A stretch of 64,000 nt of DNA from Arctopsyche grandis (GCF_051622035.1 NC_135361.1:24421205-24485204), one strand, 5' to 3'; positions 11,721-22,656 are shown, counted from the first letter of the stretch. Program-made: numbers and translations. The notes: generated from the sequence alone by a model not told the origin.

Positions 11721-12563
11721 ATATAATCAAATTGTATCATATTTAACTTTAAAAATTAAACATAAAACTTAAAATTAGAAGTAAAACAGAACTAAGAACT
11801 AGTATAAAAACTGAAAACATTAATTTCGATTTTGAGATTAAATAAAATACGTGCCGCCACTGTACATAGTCAAGAATAATCTTTCACCTTTTGTCGGACG
11901 ATTTCATTAACGTTTAGTCGCGCGTTTTATGTATGTATACTATTTATGTACATAGAGCACTGTCATTTTTTCAGGTGCCAATTTCGAAAAATTCTGAAAC
12001 AAGATGAATATCATACCTACTAATTTATATCACAACACTCTCACACGTGTCGGGTACATTAATGGAGGGGTGTGTTGTGCATGAATTGATTTACGGAACA
12101 CCATTTGGAACTACGTATACATACATACATATATACGAGTACATATGTACGTACGTTCCTCTTAGTGCCGATATTACTCCACTGGCTGTTTAACGGGATT
12201 ACTATCCCGAGCTTTTATTATCTCAGTCAGAAGTAAAAACCATTGATATAAGCCAGTTGCCATAAAATTAATGGGAATTTATCTTAGCGGTAGACCAGCG
12301 TGGAAGCCTCCAAAGAACATGTACGTGTCAACACGTGTTTTCCCGGATTTTGCAGACACGTACAGTCGGAAAATTCAGGGTAGGGACAAGTCAGATACTT
12401 CAAATTGAACCCGATAAACATTGTTATGACATTTTATATGCTAAATGCTAATAACACGTTGGTTTTAAATTTCGTACTAATTTAAGGTTCATTTATACTA
12501 CTAACACAGCACTATGTACACGTAAACACCAGTACGAGAAATATTATTTAGTACATTTTATAT

Positions 12564-12826
12564 TGATTTTTTGATTTTTAAATGCTTTTTATTATTACGA
12601 AATTATGTTCACAATACATCTTATATCTATTTTAATAGCTACTGATCTACTGATCATTTTCTATTTTACAATTTTAATTTAATTTGGTTAGTAATCACAG
12701 TATTATATTATTCTAATGTTAATCTAAAGCATAATAGGAAAAAGAGCTCAAAAACCTATTTACAATCCTTATAAATGTTCATAATACATCTAATACATAA
12801 TATTAATTAAAGACCATCTAAAGTCG
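12564..12826 (-). mobile_element. 5'-truncated Jockey-like LINE 3'UTR insertion with 11-bp TSD
   Basis: This is the reverse complement of 960-1150 (GAGCTCTTTTTCC, CTTTAGATTAACAT, GATCAGTAGATCAGTAGC), with the A-rich 3' tail at the 12564 side. It is bounded by the direct repeat ACATTTTATAT at 12553-12563 and 12827-12837, the hallmark of target-primed insertion. Confidence 0.85.
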
Positions 12827-12860
12827 ACATTTTATATGGAAGCGTTCATATGTTCTGTAA

Positions 12861-13329
12861 TATTTTTATTTATTTTATTTTTACATAGATATGTATATAC
12901 CAGGAAGGCTTGACAGGAAGACCCCAATGCGCTTTCCTGGACAATTAATTATAAACAATGCAGCATTTTTATTATTACATAAATGACTGTATTTCCAGAA
13001 GCTGAAGAACACGAAATAACAATTAATTAATTAAACACAGAATTAATCCATTGAGACATCTATTTATGGACTTAGATTTTGTACATAATTTTTACATATT
13101 ATACACACAATAAATACAGAAGATTTGTGACAACAGGAAAGATGATTTTTACCAATTTTGAGGAACCGTTTCAGCAATGATCAAATAAAATTGGCAAACT
13201 TTGATAAGAAACGATCGATTTGGACTCACAAATACCCCCAAATCTAACCAGCAGTATGAGGGACCGAACCCACTGATCATTTGGTGCTAAACATACACGC
13301 TACCATTAAGCCATACTGCTGGCTATATA
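12861..13329 (-). mobile_element. tRNA-derived SINE, near full length (copy S1)
   Basis: Read on the minus strand, the head at 13329-13240 is tRNA-like, with A-box TGGCTTAATGGTAG (13313-13300) and B-box GGGTTCGGTCC (13271-13261). The body follows (ATCGATCGTTTCTTATCA, GAAACGGTTCCTCAAAATTG), then the 3' hairpin (CCAGGAAAGC, loop GCATTGGGGTCTTCCTGTCA, GCCTTCCTGG) and an (AAATA)n tail. A short CTGTAA repeat flanks it at 12855-12860 and 13330-13335. Other copies: 32316-32470, 36013-36480, 44099-44410, 47085-47338, 49262-49312. Confidence 0.8.
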
Positions 13330-13607
13330 CTGTAACCGACATCATCCACTCATACAATACATCAGTACATGTCACCGAAACGTATCAAGAAAAGGGCTAT
13401 TGCATGAAGTGACGTCATAATGGCGAGTGCGCCCAAAAGTGCTGCTATACGTCATATTGTTACAATGTTGCCTCGACGATACGACGCGAGCAATATTGCG
13501 CCGTATCGTTGCGCTCTGTAATGCATATGCAAGCCGATTTTGCCTTGCACTAGTCCACAAGAAGTATGAACGTGCCGAAAAGGAGCGATGCTGTATAGAA
13601 TGAATAG

Positions 13608-14598
13608 AAGCAGTATTTTCCGTGCAGTGCTCTGCCTAGCTGTTGATGGATAATATAAATAGACCTTTATACGTGACTTTAGATTAGGAATTCAATATTT
13701 TCATTTTATTTTGGGTACATGTTTTCAGACGTTTCGGTCAATGTTCTGAAATTACTTTTTGGTGTTGTTCGTTTTATATATGTGTGTGTATAGGTATATA
13801 TTTTTAGATGGAACTGACATATATGTATATATTTGTTTTGATAGGGGAGAATTGTTTCAGAATAGTAATTCCTACAAATCCCACATCCTTTTCAAGTTCT
13901 TACAACTACATCATTTGCATACGCAAATTGAAAATGTTCGAGAATACTTTCGATACATTTTCATATTTTCGACAAATTGCCAATGTTAAAAATGAACAGA
14001 AAATACACACACGTGTCTCACCATATCTACACATTTCAATATCCTTATAAAAATAAAACAAAATATGTATCAATATAAAAACATCTTCAAAGACAAACTG
14101 GCAATTTATTTACTTAAAAAATATTCTATACGACACAGCGAATACACATTACAAAAGTTTTAATGGTAAATTGGTCTCGTACACCATTGGATCAGTTCTA
14201 AAATTTGTACGATAAAAGGCAATTTCAAAAGGAAAATTTTTTCATCGAAATAGTTTTTCCCACTTGTAAAGGTTATATTATGATACACCCACACAAAGTG
14301 AACCACATAAAACCGCGAATACGAAGACTAATGATACGGTTACGTGCTTAAGTTACAGATAGCAAAAGCTAGACAGAACAGTCATCTGATTGATGCTGAA
14401 CACATTGAGCTAAACTTAAAACTTCAATTTAATTTACTGACTTAACATCTTGTAAATAAAATAATTAACACAAATCTTGATTATGTGACGTACTATAAGC
14501 TGCACATTTTAATACAATACTATAAAACTCAATAAGTTTGTATGTAAAATGGGAATAGGGAATTGAATTTTCATGCCATAGGAAAATTGTTCCGTCTA
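13608..14598. other. Intergenic, no gene supported
   Basis: Two overlapping short plus-strand frames at 13759-14050 are low-complexity and lack motifs. Nothing else is recognisable. Confidence 0.5.
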
Positions 14599-14720
14599 TT
14601 ATTTTATAGTGGGATCGAATAGTGTGTTGACGCGTGCGAATCTATCGAATAATTTCAACATTTTCTCCTCATATTTTTCTTGTATTACAGCCTCCGGGGA
14701 GGGTTCATCGATGACAATAT
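14599..14720 (-). CDS. Candidate orphan terminal exon
   Basis: On the minus strand a frame of about 39 codons opens after a possible acceptor (GAAAAG) at 14720 and ends with TAA at 14601-14599. It reads IVIDEPSPEAVIQEKYEEKM followed by LKLFDRFARVN, with coding-like composition, acidic and helical. It lies 170 bases beyond the tektin stop on the same strand. It could be an alternative tektin end, the last exon of an unseen gene, or chance. The acceptor's pyrimidine tract is poor. Confidence 0.25.
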
Positions 14721-14891
14721 CTTTTCAAAACATTTGTTCAACACATTGAGGTGCGAAAATTGTATTAGAACGCGGAAAAGCATCTAAGGCGATGTACAGA
14801 AAAATTGTATGGAAATTTTATATGTAGTTTAATATCACACGTATATATTTGATTTGATTAAAATTTAATGATAACAAAAAAACATTTTATA

Positions 14892-16539
14892 TTAATTTAT
14901 AACATCTGGTTCAATTTTGCACAATTTCTTTTGCGAGATGAGTGCATCAGATTCTTTGATTGTATTTTCCTTTATTAATTCTCTAACTTGTGTCATTTCA
15001 TTGTACATATTAATTTCTTTAAATAATTTATCAATATCATTGATTAAAATAAATTTTTGTTTATCTTGTCTGCTGTGTGTATACCTGTCGGATTAAAAAT
15101 ATATTCATTATAAAATATTGTATTAAATATATACCGCATATAATGTTAAATGAATTTTCATTTCATATAAACTAATACACACTGATTGTTTTGAATCGTT
15201 TCCAAAATATTTTTCTCTGATTGTTTCAATATGAACATTTGTTCAACCAAATCTTTTTGTATTCGATCTTCGACCATTTCACTTTTTGGACGAAATTTAC
15301 GATTATCTAAACGGGTTTCAGTCACTTTGATCAAATTTCTATACTTAAGCAATCCTTCGTCCAGTTTCATCAATTCATCCAAACATTTTTTCATTGATTT
15401 TTCCAGCTGAAACGTCAGACACAATCAATAGAAGTAATCTAATTTATAAAAAAAAATATTTAGATATAATAAGTACAATATTTTTGTTCCTCTGTAATAC
15501 AGTGCAAACTTGTTGCAAGGCTAACACTCGTTGTGCAATCAATCTATCGATTTTGGTTCCATTATTGTGCAAACCGTCACGCATGTTTGCCATCAATCCA
15601 GGAATTTTATACCGCACGTCTTTGGAAGCTTTCAACTCACGTTCTGTTCGATTTTTCAACATTTCCGTCGACTTTTCCCACTGTTCGTCCGAGAAAATCT
15701 CACATCTGAAATCGGGTACACATGTTTAATATGTTTGTTTATCGTCGTTTGAGAAGAAATATAAAAATACATCCGAGTTCACCTTTTGGGCGTCTTCGAA
15801 GGGTCAACTTTGAAAGAAATATCAGATGAATCTGTCGTTTGAAGAGCCTTTTGTTGGCGTTCGATATGCAAAGCTTCCCTCTTCTTGAATAAATCGTGCG
15901 AAACTTCCGAATTTAACTTTTCTAAGCTCAGAATAGTCTCGAAAATTGTATTGTATTTATTCATCAATATATCTCTGTTTACTTCGTTTATGTATTTTTC
16001 CTAATAATTATTTCATTTAAACTTTTTATTTATATGTAATGTAATACTTATCATTTCATACTTACGGTTTTCATTTCATTAAAAATTGCATCGTTCGACA
16101 TAAAATGGACGTCTATATCACTTTTCAAAATTGTACAATTGCTTATATGCTGGAAAATTTGGTCTATAGTATTCAATTCGCTTTCGATTGCAATTTTGGT
16201 AAAGCCCAACAATTTCATTTCATTTTCAATATCTTTGGTGAGATTTTCTAAAATTTCGATGAAAATTTCCAACTTTGAAATTCTGTAGGCATAGAATGAA
16301 GTTCTATCAATAAATTGATTACATTTTTTAATACAAAAAATCATCTACATAGACATTATAAAGAACATAAATACAGTAAAGTTAAATATACATATAAAAA
16401 TATTTTTTATTACGAACTTGTCGTCAAATAAGCGTGTACTGTAATTTTTTGTAAATGCATAATAAAAATCAACTTCTCGACAAACAGAACGAGCAGACAT
16501 GTTTTTTGTATTTTTACTATTATCGTGTACAAAAATCAT
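14892..16539 (-). CDS. Divergent tektin family protein (axonemal microtubule inner protein)
   Basis: Tektins form coiled-coil filaments in the lumen of ciliary and sperm-tail doublet microtubules. Six exons join in frame with GT/AG borders: 16418-16539, 16066-16282, 15783-16000, 15510-15705, 15183-15406, 14892-15084 (389 residues; family about 400-450). Diagnostic segments: FSDEQWEKSTEMLKNR with ERELKAS (family TPEQWE...A..ERKAS) at about residues 188-213, and VTETRLDNRKFRPKSEMVED at about 279-298, aligning with the tektin nonapeptide (TRLENRTxRPNVELCRD). Nearly all of it is predicted coiled coil. The nonapeptide is changed (RPKSEMVED for RPNVELCRD) and its usual Cys is absent, so this is a fast-evolving member, perhaps testis-restricted (inference). 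Start at 16539 chosen; a second in-frame ATG at 16500 is also possible. Subtype not assignable. Confidence 0.82.
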
Positions 16540-16761
16540 TTTGAATTTAATATCAAATGATCCTTGTATAGAGAATTGATGCAAAAGAAAATTATGAAGC
16601 AAAACCGAAACAAATGAACATTTCATTACTAGAAGTAGAAAAAAATGATTTAAAATTTAACCATGCATTATATAATGATTATTTATTTGAAATTCTCACC
16701 TAGATGTATGTATGTATTTAATGAAATGAATAATACTCTTTTCCTATAAAAATACTATTAG

Positions 16762-16809
16762 ACAATATGTTTTACAGTTATACATACATATAACTGTAAA
16801 ACATATTGT
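16762..16809. repeat. Near-perfect small palindrome upstream of tektin
   Basis: CAATATGTTTTACAGTTATA at 16763 is repeated in inverse orientation ending at 16808, centred on ATACATACAT. It probably formed by local fold-back; no coding sense. Confidence 0.7.
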
Positions 16810-17414
16810 TATACATACAGTTATACGAACATGTAATTAATAGTTTATAGCTATACATTTGTATACGTAATTTGAATTCTCTGATAAAATTCCTTTCAGA
16901 TGCTAAACATACATACATATGTATGTAAATAGTTAGGGCTACTTCTCCTCTTGAATTGCATTATGTATTACGCAATGCAGTGACCTAATTACTATTAGGT
17001 CATTGCCCGCAACCCAATCCTGGATAAGGGATCAACATAGAAGAGAATAAGGGACAATTTCTAGCCATGTGATGGTCGTATTAATTTGGATTAAATTAAT
17101 ACATTAACGCCAATTGACTGTAAATTGACATGTTGATATTGGTAAACGGATTATTGCGCAAATTACGATCGCGCGCACGACAATCGTTGCCACAAAAACA
17201 CGAATACGGAATATCTGACACTCGAGTTCTCGTTGGTACAATATTTCGCGTGAGAATCTTTCGATTGGTGGAGTTTTTGGGTGCCAGATGTTCGCGAGAT
17301 CGCTTTTTGCGGAATACTCACCAAACCGTTGCTATCAGTTAGTAGTAAATTGAAACATCGTCGACGACATGAAAGAAACTCGGTAATGTCTTACTTACCT
17401 ATATCAGTGACTAG

Positions 17415-17638
17415 CAGTGGCGGCTCGTCTATATGGGCTGTGGATCTACAGCCCTCCTAGTATGCATGCTACTTTTTCCGTCCATATGGGCTGCAGGGCT
17501 GCAGCCTCCCAGTATACTACATATTCATGTTATTTTTGTCTGCATTTGATCACCGGTATGGTAAACGAGGTACTGCAGTCCGATTAATTTCTGTAGCCCC
17601 CCCCCCCCCCCTCTATGAATTCTCATAAGCCGCCACTG
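17415..17638. mobile_element. Short hAT-like MITE with CAGTGGCGGCT termini
   Basis: Starts CAGTGGCGGCTCGTC and ends AAGCCGCCACTG. Inside, the left end is tandemly duplicated (CTATATGGGCTG and CCATATGGGCTG units, about 46 bases apart), and a C14 run sits near 17597. The 8 bases on each side do not match, so no clean target duplication remains. Confidence 0.65.
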
Positions 17639-17661
17639 GTCAATGACTGTAATTCAATACC

Positions 17662-17850
17662 TATCCAGCACGACCCGTATCCTGCAGGTGTCATGCAAGT
17701 GCGGATAGTATTCTTTGGTACATTCTATATGGACGCGCATGAATGCGTAAATGCGCATGCGCGAATGGAGTATGAATACGTCTATATAATGTACCAAAGA
17801 ATACTATCCGCACTTGCATGACACCTGCAGGATACGGGTCGTGCTGGATA
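17662..17850. mobile_element. Foldback element, arms about 72 bp
   Basis: TATCCAGCACGACCCGTATC at 17662 recurs in inverse at 17831-17850, and the arms pair with almost no mismatch inward to about position 17733/17779. The loop holds ACGCGCATGAATGCG-like sequence. The short open frame across it is an artefact of symmetry. Confidence 0.85.
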
Positions 17851-18311
17851 TGTATGAACAGAACCTAATTGGTTTTCAAAACATTGAATATCATGGATAT
17901 TACAAATTCTAAAGAGTGCATATAATTTTATCAGCTGCATTTAATAACATAAACTTTAAATGACTAACTTTTTTTTTATATAAACCAAATTTAAAGTTGT
18001 TTTATTTATAATTAAAGTAATCCATTTGATTCAATCAAATTAATTTCATGTGATTTAATCAAATTTGATAATGTAACAGATTCACTATAAACGTTCATGG
18101 TCATAAAAATTTTGACTTCGACCTGCGATTAAGGCACCTGTCAGTTGAAGTAACTATTGCGAGTTGTTTTCGAATTTATCAACGTTTTTGTAAACAAAAT
18201 CCTTTTAATACATTTCATTGACTTACTTTAAAGTATATATATTTCAAATTTTAAATTTTAAATAGACGAATAGAAGTGGATTAAAATCATTTCATAAAAT
18301 ACTTTTTTTAG

Positions 18312-19000
18312 ATGGGCAGAAGAGGAGACATTACTGCTCAAAAAATATCCAACATTGTAACATTATTAAAAACTAAGGTATTTTCCCAAAGAAAAATAGG
18401 TAACCTGGAAGGCGTTAGCAAAACGTGTGTGAACAACATTAACAAACAATTAATACAGGGCTTAGATCCCACTGTCAACAAACGGCTGAATTGCGGTAGT
18501 AAAAGAAAATCTACCACACGTGTGGATCGGAGAATCGTCTCGATTGCCAAAAGGAACAGCTCAATCACAAAAAGAAGTATTCAGCAGGAGTTGGCAAAAA
18601 GTAACATAGAAATATCGATGAGAACGATTCAACGCCGTCTAGCCGAAGCTAAGCTCACTGCCAAACCACCGGGAAAAAAACTACCACCGAAAAAAAAGAA
18701 TGTGAGATGCAACACTAAAAGGGGTCGAAGATCATCAGCACCTCATCCTTGATGATCGGAAGTGGTAATTTGATTGAAACGATTGTTATTATTTCAATAT
18801 TCAAAAAATAATTAAATGTTTCAAATGTATGATTATTTTTAGGTGATTTCACTGTATCAGAGAGTAATTAATTTGTCCAAAAATGGATGGAGAGAAAATA
18901 TAGTCCATAAAACCATGTATCAACTTCCGTCGATGATGAATTGGGCATCTAAAACCTCGGAGACCCTAATGTTACGAAAAAGAATTAACGAACAAAGTTT
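18312..19000 (+). pseudogene. Tc1-like transposase remnant (helix-turn-helix part readable)
   Basis: The frame 18312-18752 (146 residues) begins MGRRGDITAQKISNIV and carries a paired-type helix-turn-helix (FSQRKIGNLEGVSKTCVNNI), then a second winged part (SKSNIEISMRTIQRRL-like) and a basic PPKKKNVR segment, as in Tc1/mariner DNA-binding domains. The DDE catalytic core is missing. Remnants after the stop include a decayed strand near 18755-18790 and NWASKTSETL near 18930-18965, resembling the family's WPSKSPDLNP box. The ATG follows TTTTTTTAG, and TAG ends the tract before 18842, so a spliced exapted gene cannot be ruled out, but decay is simpler. Confidence 0.7.
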
Positions 19001-19378
19001 TATAAATGCTTTGAATATTATACATATTTGCAACATGCATATATACATACATTTATAGTAACTTTTGTGCTCATGTTATGCAAATCAATATTCCTTATAA
19101 TACAGAAAAAATAAAAATGATTTTATTAAACACCTCTTTTTTTCTTCTTGGTTTTTTTTTTATTATAATTTTTTAATAATAATTAAGTAATATTATTTAT
19201 GAGTATACAGGAGAAGGTTATAATGACAATAATTATTATTTTTTATTCTAGACGATAGGGAGAATAGTGCAATCCTCATCGTCCATATAAATATACATAC
19301 ATATATAGATAATAAATACAATAGTATTGAATAATAATAAAAATTAATATATAAATAATAATAATAATAAGAAGAAGA

Positions 19379-19420
19379 ATTCAATCTGATATAACAACCC
19401 CTTGTTATATCAGATTGAAT
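19379..19420. repeat. Perfect 19-bp hairpin
   Basis: ATTCAATCTGATATAACAA, loop CCCC, then the exact inverse. It lies between the Tc1 remnant and the 3' flank of capa-B and fits a tiny foldback remnant. Confidence 0.8.
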
Positions 19421-19832
19421 AAAAACTAGTAAAAAAACGCATCATATTGGTTGTCTTGTTTTTTTTTTCGTTTTTATTTCCATTTTATATATGTACATAT
19501 GTATGTATAATGTAATAGCATTGTAGATATCATAAACATTTTCTTGTAAGAAAAATAAGCATATACTATAGAATAATTAATCATATACATAAATGTTGAT
19601 GCAATATTATTTATTCAGCCATATTGTATTTAGATAATTTTTTACAAGAATTATTAGTAAATTATTTACAATGAGAACAGTGTATACTATGTATATGATA
19701 TAAAAATGCTTATCGTTGAAATTAAGCACACAATTGTATTGGAAAAATATAAAACTATTACATTTTTTTCATTATTTTTTTTTATTAAATATTTAATTTT
19801 TAAATAAAAGTATGGCCATTTGACGTGGGTCG

Positions 19833-19838
19833 TTTATT
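19833..19838 (-). promoter_or_regulatory. capa: capa-B poly(A) signal
   Basis: AATAAA on the minus strand, in the same context as in capa-A. The ancestral stop codon context (CAATCACAATGA) is still present between the new premature stop and this signal. Confidence 0.55.
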
Positions 19839-19883
19839 AGTGGGATTAGTTCATTGTGATTGTCTTTCTTATCTAATTTCTTC

Positions 19884-21197
19884 CTAATGAGATCTTAGAC
19901 TTTTCAACTGGTCATTACCCATTTGTGGTTCATCTGATTCCCCTTCAAGACGAGGGATGAAGTCTCTAGGAGAAGGAACTTCTGAAATTTATGAAAATAT
20001 GCATTAGTAAACCTCAAATCAACATATCTATCACCGCTATAGTTAATACAAGACCTCTGAGAGCTATCATGGTCCATGGGTCATTCTCGTTTGAAATTCT
20101 AAAATCCTTTCCAGCCCTTTCAAAAATTGCCCGACCAACCCTGGGAAAAGGAATGAGTCCTTGACGTTTCATTTCGTCATGGTAATCTTTAAGTTAATGT
20201 ATGTAAATTATTAAATTGTATTCATTGCATTGCTACATTAGATCGTTAAAAAACATACCGGGGTAGTCTTCCGGTGACAAGTTCCACGTTTTTTCAGGTT
20301 GGGATCGTCCTGTGCGCGGTTGAGAAATCAATCCCCATCCTCTTCCTCTGCTTCCTCTTGGAAATTCTAGGATAAATTTTAAATTTGCAAAAAAATTAGG
20401 TAAATGATTGAGATTTATGAAGTACAAAGAATTTTTTATCTTATCTTTTTGTTGTAGAAAACTAGCCATTGTTTCAATGGTAGGAAGTAACACTTGTAAA
20501 TGTGATAGAGGTCATTCTACTTACAAAGACCCACCCCCACTTCACGGAAAAGATGACTACATTAGGATCTACATATGTACATGTGTATAATATATTGCCT
20601 GCTATGTTTGCATCGGTTTTGCCTTCATAAATGGAATGACCTCTACATATATGTATGTAAACTTTCAATATAAAATGTGATGTAATAAAATTCAATACAT
20701 ACTTGTGATATCTAGACCTGGGTATAGCCACGATCGACCGACTCTTGGAAAAGGAAATAGTCCTGAGGTACCACCACGTTTGTCGTCATCATTTGTAGGC
20801 ATACCTGTGCGAAAATTTTAATATGAATATTTGCAAATAAATATTAAAGAAATATTTTCGAAAAAGGACCTGAGAAAAGTTTACTTCGTTAAAAATTCGA
20901 TATGAAATAAAGTTTTTACTATAAGCCCAACAAGCCAAAAATAATGCCGGTGTTCAAAACTTTTAATAACGCAATTTCATGAATTTGAGGACTGACCCTA
21001 CAAGTTTTGGGCTGGTTTCATTTTACTGGGTAGTTCAATCGATGTGTGTGTATTAGAATTAAATATTTAATTTAGCATACATTTCAAAATAATTTTAATA
21101 TAAAAAATAATAAAGGTGTAATTTTAATTATCTCACCCGAAATCAAAGCGATAGAAAAAGCCAAGCAAAATATTAAGATTGGATTGAAGAAAATCAT
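19884..21197 (-). CDS. capa: CAPA neuropeptide precursor, copy B (PRV-type peptides only)
   Basis: Paralogue of the 6186-8056 gene, same strand, about 12 kb away. Exons 21137-21197, 20703-20804, 20259-20366, 20055-20186 and 19884-19981 join in frame with identical phases (166 residues). Signal peptide MIFFN plus a hydrophobic run to residue 20. Peptide candidates: GGTSGLFPFPRV-GR after KR; GWGLISQPRT-GR; QGLIPFPRV-GR after KR. Exon 4 is 69 bases shorter than in copy A (23 codons, in frame), and the tryptopyrokinin with its KR site is gone. Exon 5 reads DFIPRLEGE where copy A has DFTPRLGRE, so no amidation or cleavage site remains, and TAG at 19886-19884 truncates the C-terminus by 12 residues. 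Signal peptide, cleavage sites, splice sites and promoter are intact and there is no frameshift, which argues for a working gene. Expression is not shown. Confidence 0.93.
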
Positions 21198-21332
21198 CAC
21201 AAAAATGGATGTGATTCGTGATATCAGATGATTCTGAGCGGTACGAGCTCGTGTTTGATTTTGTAAGGAGTCAAACTGATGATCGTATGAGGGTTCGTGG
21301 AATACTGTGAGTATGTAAGAAAAATCGGTCCA

Positions 21333-21402
21333 TTTTATAGCGCCCAACACAGCCTCCAAAACAGGAAATTAACAATTGAAATTAGCTTACCTGTGACGCA
21401 AA
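21333..21402 (-). promoter_or_regulatory. capa: capa-B core promoter and shared upstream box
   Basis: TATAAAA at 21339-21333 (minus), the ACAGGAAATT block at 21361-21370 and TTTGCGTCACAGGT at 21402-21389, in the same order and nearly the same spacing as in capa-A. The duplication therefore included the proximal promoter. Confidence 0.6.
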
Positions 21403-21867
21403 TCACCCTAGTTAAATTAATTTTGTGTACCTTATTAAGTTCTAACGAACTACGAAGTTAATCTAAATAGAGTTATATTTATACAAACTTTAATATTAAA
21501 TAAGATGCTATAGTAGTTAAGGATATTGATGAAAATGACTATAAATAAAATATCGTGTAGTGATGAGAATGTGATTGAAAACAGATAGTCCGTGGTTCGA
21601 TATGTGAATGAAGAAGAAATTATCAATTATAAATATGTTTGTATTATAGATATATATTTAAAAACAATAAAACATAACAGTTTGAATTTTTCGTGTTTTT
21701 AAATTATCCGAATCACCCTTCCCATTATTATCCCAGATAATCAGGAATATATTTTTCGTAAAGAAAGTACATTTAAAAGATAAAAAGAACTATTTTCACA
21801 TTATTAAAAATGAATTATTATTGATTTTGGAACCTTGATAATTACATCCCCATAAAAAAAGACATGC

Positions 21868-22599
21868 AAATTTTTTTCTTAGAAGAAGAAAATCTTCCAA
21901 AAGCGATAACAGATTTTTTTTAAAATCCATTATCAGAACATTATACCTTGTTTGTACACAGACAAATGTTTTTGATTGAAAAGCAAATTAAAAAGCTTGA
22001 AAAATATATCATAACTGTCATTGAAGTAAAAAATATTTTAGAGGACACAAAAAAAATAATTAACGGAGAGTAATAAATATATAGGTATTGAAGCAAGCCA
22101 GACATACAACAAACTAAAAAAAACATAAAATTACGATGACACAAGTAGAAGCATTTGAAAAGGATGAAGAGAATATTTTCAACGTTGGAATTAATTATTT
22201 GGGAAAATGGTGGAAATAAGATTTTTTTTTTCATTGATGCTTCTCTATGAAGTATCCAAATGGGAACAGGTTGAAAAAACTATTGCACATTTAAGTGAAA
22301 GAGGTATATTGTTCACTGATTCAATTTATGAGGAAATAATGTATATTTGGTCATTTATCGAAAATAAAACGTGTGAAAAATGGAAAACGAAAGACACAGT
22401 GAAAAGTATAATTCAATGTGTTTTAAATTATAAAATGTCATGCATTGAATTCTATAATTATATAAAAGGGAAAAAGAGCTGCTCCAAAAAACGAATACAT
22501 CGGAAAAGTATGATTGGGCAAAGAAGAGCGATGATAATTAAGTCACCGAAGTCAGGGAAGAGTAAAGGCGAGAGAATAATAGATGAAATAAACTGGTAA
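21868..22599 (+). pseudogene. Unrecognised coding-like stretch, broken in several frames
   Basis: Plus-strand segments read in one direction with protein-like, Lys/Glu-rich composition but in shifting frames: ENLPKAITDFF (from about 21865), MFLIEKQIKKLEKYIITVIE (about 21965-22070, coiled coil), MTQVEAFEKDEENIFNVGIN (from 22136), then an open frame to 22599 containing WEQVEKTIAHLSERGILF, EEIMYIWSFIENKTCEKW and a basic C-terminus (KSPKSGKSKGERIIDEINW). The last frame begins at an ATG at 22207 but makes better sense from about 22245. I do not recognise the family. It may be a decayed gene, or a real gene with introns I cannot place. Confidence 0.35.
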
Positions 22600-22656
22600 G
22601 GTAAGGTTCTATAATATTTGGGTTTATTAAATTGAATTGCTCCAATTCAATTGCAT

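Larger units (their letters stand above)
12486..13607 (+). mobile_element. MITE family X, copy 2, host of a nested LINE and a nested SINE
   Basis: Begins AAGGTTCATTTATACTACTA and continues through CCAGTACGAGAAAT; resumes at 12838 (TGGAAGCGTTCATATG) after a LINE insertion, and at 13330 (CTGTAACCGACATC, CAGTACATGTCACCGAAACG, CGACGATACGACGC) after a SINE insertion. The right end near 13590-13607 (GCTGTATAGAATGAATAG) is a degraded inverted copy of the left end. Order matches copy 1 at 4926-4570. Confidence 0.7.

Noticed and set aside
13240-13329. Possible functional tRNA gene (A and B boxes present)
   Set aside because: No cloverleaf acceptor pairing or anticodon arm, and the segment is joined to a SINE body with tail.
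21084-21359. Long frame starting upstream of the capa-B signal peptide
   Set aside because: It includes the TATA box region; the ATG at 21197 matches capa-A and the signal peptide exactly.
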